DNA of 50,314 nucleotides. Source: Candidatus Venteria ishoeyi (GTDB lineage: Bacteria > Pseudomonadota > Gammaproteobacteria > Beggiatoales > Beggiatoaceae). The position numbers were made by a program, and so were the translations under genes. Under the pieces are notes generated by a model. That model saw nothing but the letters and a program-made list of their open reading frames with translations. It was not told the origin of the DNA and did no database searches. Of this stretch, positions 45,232 through 50,314 are shown in pieces. The DNA is taken from assembly GCF_030378065.1 (NCBI RefSeq), contig NZ_JAUCGJ010000035.1, positions 1 to 50,314 on the forward strand, read 5' to 3'. Position 1 is the stretch's first letter. Each line of letters starts with the position of its first letter.

Positions 45232-46458
45232 ATGACTCACGGTCTTCTGTTGCTGCGTCTGGCATGGCGTAATCTCTGGCGGCGTCCGCATCGCACCATG
45301 ATTATATTACTGGCGGTGGCGCTGGGGATATGGTCCATGCTCACTATCTCGGCCCTGATTCGGGGCATGAGTACACAATACGTAGAGCAATGGATTAACC
45401 AACTCACCGGTCACGTATTGATTCATGCCCCTGGCTACCGCCAGGATCCGGTGATTGACTATCGTATGCCGGTTGCCGATGCAGAACTGGAAACTGCGCT
45501 GAACCAACAAAATATTATCGGCTGGACCCAACGCTTACGCATACCCGCCGTCATCAACAGCGAGCGCGAATCTGCCGGGGTGACGATGGTAGGTATTATT
45601 CCCCAGCAGGAAAACGGTCTGTCTTTTATTGCGCAAGCCGTCAGGCAGGGGCGCATGTTACACGATGAGAATGATCGTGGCATTGTGCTGGGTTTACATC
45701 TGGCCAAACAACTGGAAACTCGCATTGGCAAACGCGTGGTGCTGATGACACAGGACAGCGCGGGCAATGTTGCCGAGCGTGGGTTTAAGGTGGTGGGTTT
45801 ATACCGTAGCCGCTTACAGGACACTGAAAAACAATTTGCTTTTGTCGGTCTCAAAGTAATGCAGAAATTGCTCAAAGTGGAAGGACAGGTTTCAGAAATC
45901 TCTCTGCGCAGTGATGCTTTGGAATTATTACCAGCAATCTTAAAACAATTACAGCAACTGCGCCCACAACTGGATATTGTCGATTGGAAAACCAGTAACC
46001 CCTTATTGAATGCCATGATCAGTATGTTGCACGGCTTTTTAATGATTTGGTTTGTGGTGGTATTTATTGCGGTTGCCTTTGGCCTGATTAACACCCTGCT
46101 GATGGCAATTTTTGAACGCAGCCGCGAAATGGGCCTGTTGCGCGCTTTAGGTATGCAGCCCCGGTTGCAAGTGCTGCAAATTCTGCTGGAATCCCTGTTT
46201 TTGTTGCTGTTGGGTGCTTTGCTGGGTAATCTTTTAAGCGGTTTGACACTGCTGTTAACCGCAGGCGGCCTGGATTTTTCCCGGTTTGCCCAGGGTTATG
46301 AAATGATTGGTTTAAGCAGTCGTATTTATCCGGTGTTACAAAATGAAGACTGGATTATGGCAAATCTTTTAGTCCTGGGACTGGGTCTGCTTGCCAGTTT
46401 TTATCCGGCCTGGCGCGCCAGTCGTATGTCGGTGTTAAAGGCTTTGGGGCAGGGATAA
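45232..46458 (+). CDS. FtsX-like ABC transporter permease
   Basis: This 408-residue protein is of the MacB/LolCE-like permease family. One N-terminal membrane helix (near 24-43) is followed by a large periplasmic domain (about 45-255). Three C-terminal helices sit near 268-290, 312-345 and 375-395, with the FtsX segment NTLLMAIFERSREMGLLRALG near 285. It would act with an ATPase in mechanotransmission or lipoprotein handling. No ATPase gene is adjacent, so the partner is elsewhere. Twelve residues of ALGMQPRLQVLQ are typical of the coupling helix. Confidence 0.88.
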   Translation: MTHGLLLLRLAWRNLWRRPHRTMIILLAVALGIWSMLTISALIRGMSTQYVEQWINQLTGHVLIHAPGYRQDPVIDYRMPVADAELETALNQQNIIGWTQRLRIPAVINSERESAGVTMVGIIPQQENGLSFIAQAVRQGRMLHDENDRGIVLGLHLAKQLETRIGKRVVLMTQDSAGNVAERGFKVVGLYRSRLQDTEKQFAFVGLKVMQKLLKVEGQVSEISLRSDALELLPAILKQLQQLRPQLDIVDWKTSNPLLNAMISMLHGFLMIWFVVVFIAVAFGLINTLLMAIFERSREMGLLRALGMQPRLQVLQILLESLFLLLLGALLGNLLSGLTLLLTAGGLDFSRFAQGYEMIGLSSRIYPVLQNEDWIMANLLVLGLGLLASFYPAWRASRMSVLKALGQG

Positions 46459-46466
46459 AAGCTGCA

Positions 46467-46985
46467 ATGCCCAAAACCTTATCCACTATTTTCCCCGGTG
46501 TTTTACCCGATCTCCTGACTGAGGACCTGAAACTGGTCTTCTGCGGCACAGCGCCCAGTCGCCGCTCAGCGCAGGACAAAGCCTATTACGCCCATCCTGG
46601 CAATTTATTCTGGCCCACATTATTTGCTGCCGGTTTTTTACCACAACGCTTGCAAGCTGCGGAATATCCCTTATTACTAAAATATGCTATCGGCCTGACC
46701 GATTTAAATAAACAGCAAAGCGGAGTGGACGCAACGCTGGATAAAGACTGTTTTGACAGTCAGGCACTGCGGGAGAAAATACTGTTTTACCACCCCAAAA
46801 TCCTGGCATTTACCAGTAAATATGCCGCCTCACAATTTTATGGGCGCAGCAAACTGGAATATGGCCCCCAAGCTGAAAGCATTGCCGATACCCGTATCTG
46901 GGTATTACCCAGCACTTCCGGAAATGCCCGTCCGCATTGGGCGCGATTAAAACATTATTGGTATCAACTGGGTGACTGTTATTAA
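46467..46985 (+). CDS. Mug-like mismatch-specific DNA glycosylase
   Basis: This 172-residue protein is of the UDG superfamily family 2/related mismatch glycosylase group. Motif 1 reads VFCGTAPSRRSAQDKAYYAH (E. coli Mug has GINPG here, with a catalytic Asn), followed by PGNLFWPTL. A second motif is VLPSTSGNAR. The GTA-type motif matches the branch with GTAxG in other bacteria. The protein should remove U, hypoxanthine or related bases from mismatches, but the exact specificity is not predicted. It starts 9 bp after the permease stop and may be in the same transcript. Confidence 0.85.
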   Translation: MPKTLSTIFPGVLPDLLTEDLKLVFCGTAPSRRSAQDKAYYAHPGNLFWPTLFAAGFLPQRLQAAEYPLLLKYAIGLTDLNKQQSGVDATLDKDCFDSQALREKILFYHPKILAFTSKYAASQFYGRSKLEYGPQAESIADTRIWVLPSTSGNARPHWARLKHYWYQLGDCY

Positions 46986-47041
46986 ACCTGGCGCAGCTTT
47001 ACCCACCACTTTTTTACAATTCAAACTAAGGAATACAACTC

Positions 47042-49099
47042 TTGAATCCATTGCTTGACTGGCAAGGTGATTTGCCGCCTTTTGCAAAAATTCGCACGGA
47101 ACATATTAAACCTGCGGTGACGCAATGCCTGCAACAAAATCGCGCAGAAATTAAAACACTGATTGCGGCATTAAAAACCAAGCCGGAAACCTGTACCTGG
47201 GAAAATACCCTGGCAGTTCTCGAAGCACTTGAGGATCGTCTGGAGCATGTCTGGTCACCCGTGCAACATCTACATAATGTGGCTGACAGCGAAGCCTTGC
47301 GCGTGGTGTACAATGATTGCCAGACCGCTATTAGTGAATATTATCATGAGCTTGAGCAAAATCCTGATTTGTACAAGCTGATTAAAACACTGTCAGAAAG
47401 CCCAGCAGCTCAAAATTTTGAAGCAGCACAACAACAAATTATCAAAAACCAGTTGCGGGACTTCCACCTTTCCGGGATTGACCAACCCCCGGAAAAACAG
47501 AAAAAACTGTTAGAAATTCAACAACAGATGTCAAGCTTACGCACCCGCTTCAGTGAAAACCTGCTGGATGCTACGCATGGCTGGACGAAACACATTACGG
47601 ATGAAAATCAATTGCAGGGTATTCCTGAAAATGTGATTCATCAAGCTGCACTCAGCGCAGAAAAAGCCGGAAGAACAGGTTGGCTGCTGACGCTGGATGC
47701 GCCTTGTTATCTGCCAGTGATGAAATATGCCAAAGATGCCGAACTGCGCCGGGAAATGTATCGGGCATTCAGTACCCGCGCATCCGATCAAGGCGACCAT
47801 GCCGGACGCTGGGATAATACTGAAACCATGCAAAAATTGCTGGGCCTGCGTCAGGAATTATCACATTTGCTGAGTTTTAAACATTATGCTGAATATTCTT
47901 TAGCCCGGAAAATGGCGCATGAACCAGAACAGGTGCTGGAATTTTTGCATGATCTGGCGCATCGGGTACGCCCTTTTGCAGAACGGGAATTAGCTGCATT
48001 GCAGCACTTTGCCCGTGAGCGCGATGGCCTGGAGCAGCTTGGCGCTGAAGATATGTATTTCTATTCTGAAGCTTTGCGTGAACATCATTACGCGATTTCA
48101 CAAGAAGCTTTACGCCCCTGGTTTCCACTGCCGCAGGTATTAGCCGGTTTATTTCAGGTGGTGCAGCGTTTGTATGGCTTGAACATTCGACAAAAGCCGG
48201 TGGAAAATACGATTGAAGTCTGGCATTCCAGTGTTTCTTTTTATGAAATTTATGATGCAAAAGACAATTTACGTGGCGCATTTTATCTCGATCCCTATGC
48301 GCGTAAAGGCAAACGTGGTGGCGCGTGGATGGCTGATTGCCGCAACCGTCGTAAAACTGCTACGGGCATACAATATCCTATCGCGTATCTGGTGTGTAAT
48401 TTTCCACAACCCGTCAAAGATCACCCTTCTCTGCTCAGTCATGAAGAAGTGCAAACCCTGTTTCATGAATTTGGTCACGGTCTGCACCATCTGCTGACCC
48501 GGATTGATTATGCCGGTGTTGCCGGTATTAACGGCGTGCCTTGGGATGCGGTGGAATTACCCAGCCAGTTTATGGAAAACTGGTGCTGGGAAAAAGAAGC
48601 CCTGCAATTATTTGCCCGGCATTATGAAACCGGCGAAGTCCTGCCTGAAGCCACTTTGGAAAAAATGCTGGCAGCCAAAAACTTCCAGGTGGGTTTGTTT
48701 ATTCTGCGACAACTGGAGTTCGCCTTATTTGATTTTCGCCTGCATTGTGAATATCAGGCAGGTAAAACAGATATTCAGCAGTTATTAGGTGAGGTACGTG
48801 AAGAAGTTGCTGTGATGATTCCCCCGGCTTTTAATCGCTTTCAGCACAGCTTTGGGCATATTTTTTCCGGTGGCTACGCGGCAGGTTATTACAGTTACCA
48901 ATGGGCGAATGTACTCGCCGCTGATGCTTTTTCCCTGTTTGAAGAAAACGGTATTTTTGATAAGGAAACCGGTCAGAAGTTTTTGCAGAATATTTTAGAG
49001 CTTGGTGGTTCACAAGACCCCGAAGATCTGTTTATTGCATTTCGGGGCCGCGCACCAAAACTGGATGCTTTGTTAAAACACAGTGGCTTGCAGACATAA
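47042..49099 (+). CDS. prlC: Oligopeptidase A (M3 metallopeptidase)
   Basis: This 685-residue cytoplasmic zinc peptidase degrades peptides from protein turnover and cleaved signal peptides. The thermolysin-like HEFGH motif is in TLFHEFGHGLHHLL near 475, with the third ligand Glu in VELPSQFMENW near 504. Further family segments are GRDGLEQL-like helices and FSGGYAAGYYSYQWANVLAAD near 612. The start is a TTG codon with AAGGA 9 nt upstream; no ATG gives the conserved N-terminus NPLLDWQGDLPPFAKIRTEH. It is followed by a terminator-like stem. Confidence 0.96.
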   Translation: MNPLLDWQGDLPPFAKIRTEHIKPAVTQCLQQNRAEIKTLIAALKTKPETCTWENTLAVLEALEDRLEHVWSPVQHLHNVADSEALRVVYNDCQTAISEYYHELEQNPDLYKLIKTLSESPAAQNFEAAQQQIIKNQLRDFHLSGIDQPPEKQKKLLEIQQQMSSLRTRFSENLLDATHGWTKHITDENQLQGIPENVIHQAALSAEKAGRTGWLLTLDAPCYLPVMKYAKDAELRREMYRAFSTRASDQGDHAGRWDNTETMQKLLGLRQELSHLLSFKHYAEYSLARKMAHEPEQVLEFLHDLAHRVRPFAERELAALQHFARERDGLEQLGAEDMYFYSEALREHHYAISQEALRPWFPLPQVLAGLFQVVQRLYGLNIRQKPVENTIEVWHSSVSFYEIYDAKDNLRGAFYLDPYARKGKRGGAWMADCRNRRKTATGIQYPIAYLVCNFPQPVKDHPSLLSHEEVQTLFHEFGHGLHHLLTRIDYAGVAGINGVPWDAVELPSQFMENWCWEKEALQLFARHYETGEVLPEATLEKMLAAKNFQVGLFILRQLEFALFDFRLHCEYQAGKTDIQQLLGEVREEVAVMIPPAFNRFQHSFGHIFSGGYAAGYYSYQWANVLAADAFSLFEENGIFDKETGQKFLQNILELGGSQDPEDLFIAFRGRAPKLDALLKHSGLQT

Positions 49100-49139
49100 A
49101 AAAACTTTGGGCTTTGGACAAAATTTGTCCAAAGCCCAA
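49100..49139 (-). terminator. Terminator of the minus-strand restriction-like gene
   Basis: TTGGGCTTTGGACAAA (49107-49122) pairs with TTTGTCCAAAGCCCAA (49124-49139). On the minus strand it is followed by a T-run (complement of 49098-49105). It may also shield prlC mRNA. Confidence 0.85.
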
Positions 49140-49163
49140 GCCGTTTATAACAGGTATATCAGC

Positions 49164-49763
49164 TTAGCGTGCTTTTGCCGCAGCAAACAGCCAATGCAGA
49201 CAATTAAACAATTTCTGCAAGTTTTCAAGCGCGGAATAGCTCACCACATCCAGCGTTAAGATTTTTCCCTGCAACTTGCCAAACTGCCAGATGCTGCCTG
49301 TTGAGACAATGCCAAAAATGCTCATGGCCTCATCCTGGTTAAAACGTTGCGCGGCAATCATTTCCGACAGCGCCTGCGCCCAGCCTTCATTGAAATTCTC
49401 TTTTTTAGCCTCCGCCACGCAAATCACGGGCCGGGTAAAAGTCGTGCCAATGGGCGAAGCCTGTGCAATGAGGAAATCTGGCACACCTATCAAACCTGCC
49501 TTTTCGTCCACATCAAAACGCACATGTGACCAGACAGGCAAGTCATTGGCATCCGCTGCAAGATTCAAAATGGGGGAAATCATGGTTTCGCAAATAGCAC
49601 TTTCACTGATGTAGTTGCGCCGATGTTGCAGGTTCTTCTGGATGAAACAGAAAATTTCCGGACTGATAGTGATCGGCTTTTGCTGAATGAAGTTTGTTTC
49701 CTGCATTTGGATTTCAAATTTGAAAGCAACTTCTTCGTAGGTTTTTAGGGTTCCGTAAGACAT
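49164..49763 (-). CDS. PD-(D/E)XK nuclease-like protein (HsdR_N-type)
   Basis: This protein of about 199 residues resembles the N-terminal nuclease domain of type I restriction R proteins. The PD-(D/E)XK signature is visible as GVPDFLIA (Asp near 101) and CVAEAKKENFNEGWAQAL (Glu and Lys near 119-121), followed by QLSEMIAAQ-like helix residues. No helicase part follows. Many small free-standing proteins of this type occur in filamentous sulfur bacteria and cyanobacteria with unknown roles. The ATG at 49763 follows AAGGAAG and is preferred to the upstream start at 49820. Nuclease activity is inferred from the motif only. Confidence 0.8.
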   Translation of the reverse strand: MSYGTLKTYEEVAFKFEIQMQETNFIQQKPITISPEIFCFIQKNLQHRRNYISESAICETMISPILNLAADANDLPVWSHVRFDVDEKAGLIGVPDFLIAQASPIGTTFTRPVICVAEAKKENFNEGWAQALSEMIAAQRFNQDEAMSIFGIVSTGSIWQFGKLQGKILTLDVVSYSALENLQKLFNCLHWLFAAAKAR

Positions 49764-49839
49764 GTTTGGCTTCCTTTGGTGGCCATTGACAGCAAATAGA
49801 GGGATTGCCATTCTGTGCAAAAAAGCGTCTGGCTGTCAC

Positions 49840-50003
49840 TTAGGAGTGAGAATTTTATAACTTCAGAAACCTGGCTGGTCTTTTTCTCCATTTTCTGCGT
49901 TGTGAAAATAGTTACATAGCTTGCTATGCGCCTGTTTTCACGCCTTGAAAATGAATAAAAATCCTGTGCCCAGTTCCTGCACTTATTTCATCCTCACTCC
50001 TTA
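49840..50003. repeat. Family F1 MITE-like element, full copy (164 bp)
   Basis: The ends are TTAGGAGTGAG (49840-49850) and CTCACTCCTTA (49993-50003), inverted repeats with one change. It encodes no protein. It contains an inner hairpin (GTGAAAA ... TTTTCAC with CATAG-CTTG-CTATG) absent from the copy at 41297-41412. Other partial copies are at 6779-6800 and 39007-39060. Confidence 0.85.
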
Positions 50004-50314
50004 TCATATTGTCCTCAATTTGCTCTCTGTTTTATTTAGAGTTTATCATAGGGGGTATCCGCATCAGCAAAAGTTTAATCCAGCAGATACTGCAATTGGT
50101 GGGGGAAACGGATTAAATGGTAGCGTCCCCTGTCATAACATCTCCATTTTCCCTACTAAAAATATACAAACTGCGATAGAATCCCAGAGAGATGTTGCCA
50201 AATAACCTAAATTAAAAAAACTCCCGCCCCATGCCCGTTTACCCTATGAATTACCCTCTACATTCCAGATTGAAGTTCCATAATCCAGCCGCTAGAAAAA
50301 TAAATTTATCATCT
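50004..50314. other. Right-end non-coding sequence
   Basis: I see no gene I can support in the last 310 bases. A long open frame over the MITE and this region (49921-50205) has a composition unlike a real protein and starts inside the repeat. Confidence 0.4.

Noticed and set aside
49921-50205. Plus-strand 94-codon frame at the right end
   Set aside because: It starts inside the F1 repeat and extends into non-coding sequence with no conserved features.

Overview
The window looks like chromosomal DNA of a gammaproteobacterium, most likely a sulfur-oxidising one of the Thiotrichales/Beggiatoaceae type. This is inference. It rests on a TusA-DsrE2 sulfur-carrier pair, a siroheme synthase next to it, gammaproteobacterial versions of RNase E, FtsH, RlmE, GuaA, GlnA, CoaD and PrlC, large hybrid sensor kinases, a V-type ATPase subunit, a TfpZ-like pilin accessory protein and many short palindromic intergenic repeats. 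I saw no rRNA, tRNA, CRISPR array, prophage or complete composite element.

Layout. Positions 1-2890 are an accessory patch: a REP-associated (Y1/HUH) transposase, a low-complexity tandem array with about 19 copies of TGGTAATTT, a metallophosphoesterase, a decayed start of a type I restriction R gene, and two copies of an inverted-repeat element. Positions 2889-6332 (minus) read pgi, a small membrane protein and a V-type ATPase subunit B without its usual partners. Positions 6479-9334 (plus) hold ppiC, a disrupted envelope gene, a sirtuin and a response-regulator/kinase, which overlaps tail-to-tail with a larger hybrid kinase (9295-11319, minus). On the minus strand follow a glycosyltransferase, a small probable DNA-binding protein, a three-gene GspC/M/L-like set, a ferredoxin and coaD.

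From 15.7 to 24.3 kb come a DUF2304 protein, the dsrE2-tusA pair, cysG, glnA with a recognisable sigma54/NtrC control region, a 1-kb intergenic stretch, rne and a CopD-like protein. From 24.4 to 30.4 kb (minus) come an uncharacterised SAP/helicase-N-domain-like protein, a membrane spermidine-synthase-like protein, an exported isoaspartyl methyltransferase and alanine dehydrogenase. A fused BatB/BatC protein (plus) converges on an operon of a transmembrane Ser/Thr kinase and an amidase. Then follow ftsH, rlmE, tfpZ-like, a chemoreceptor with a separate periplasmic Cache protein, and an LpxL-type acyltransferase (all minus). The right end is guaA, a QmcA-like SPFH protein, an FtsX-type permease, a Mug-like glycosylase and prlC (plus), then a restriction-like PD-(D/E)XK gene (minus) and a 164-bp MITE-like repeat.

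Most single genes are housekeeping. The unusual layer is the repeats: at least four families of short palindromic or MITE-like elements sit between genes. One supplies the stop codon of an acyltransferase gene and another the last codons of a hypothetical gene. The other points of interest are small modules in odd combinations: kinase plus amidase, Cache plus chemoreceptor, exported PIMT plus membrane aminopropyltransferase-like protein, and an orphan V-ATPase B. I do not see a clear, fully novel multi-gene system. The best candidates are the repeat/transposase relationship and the kinase-amidase and split-chemoreceptor modules.
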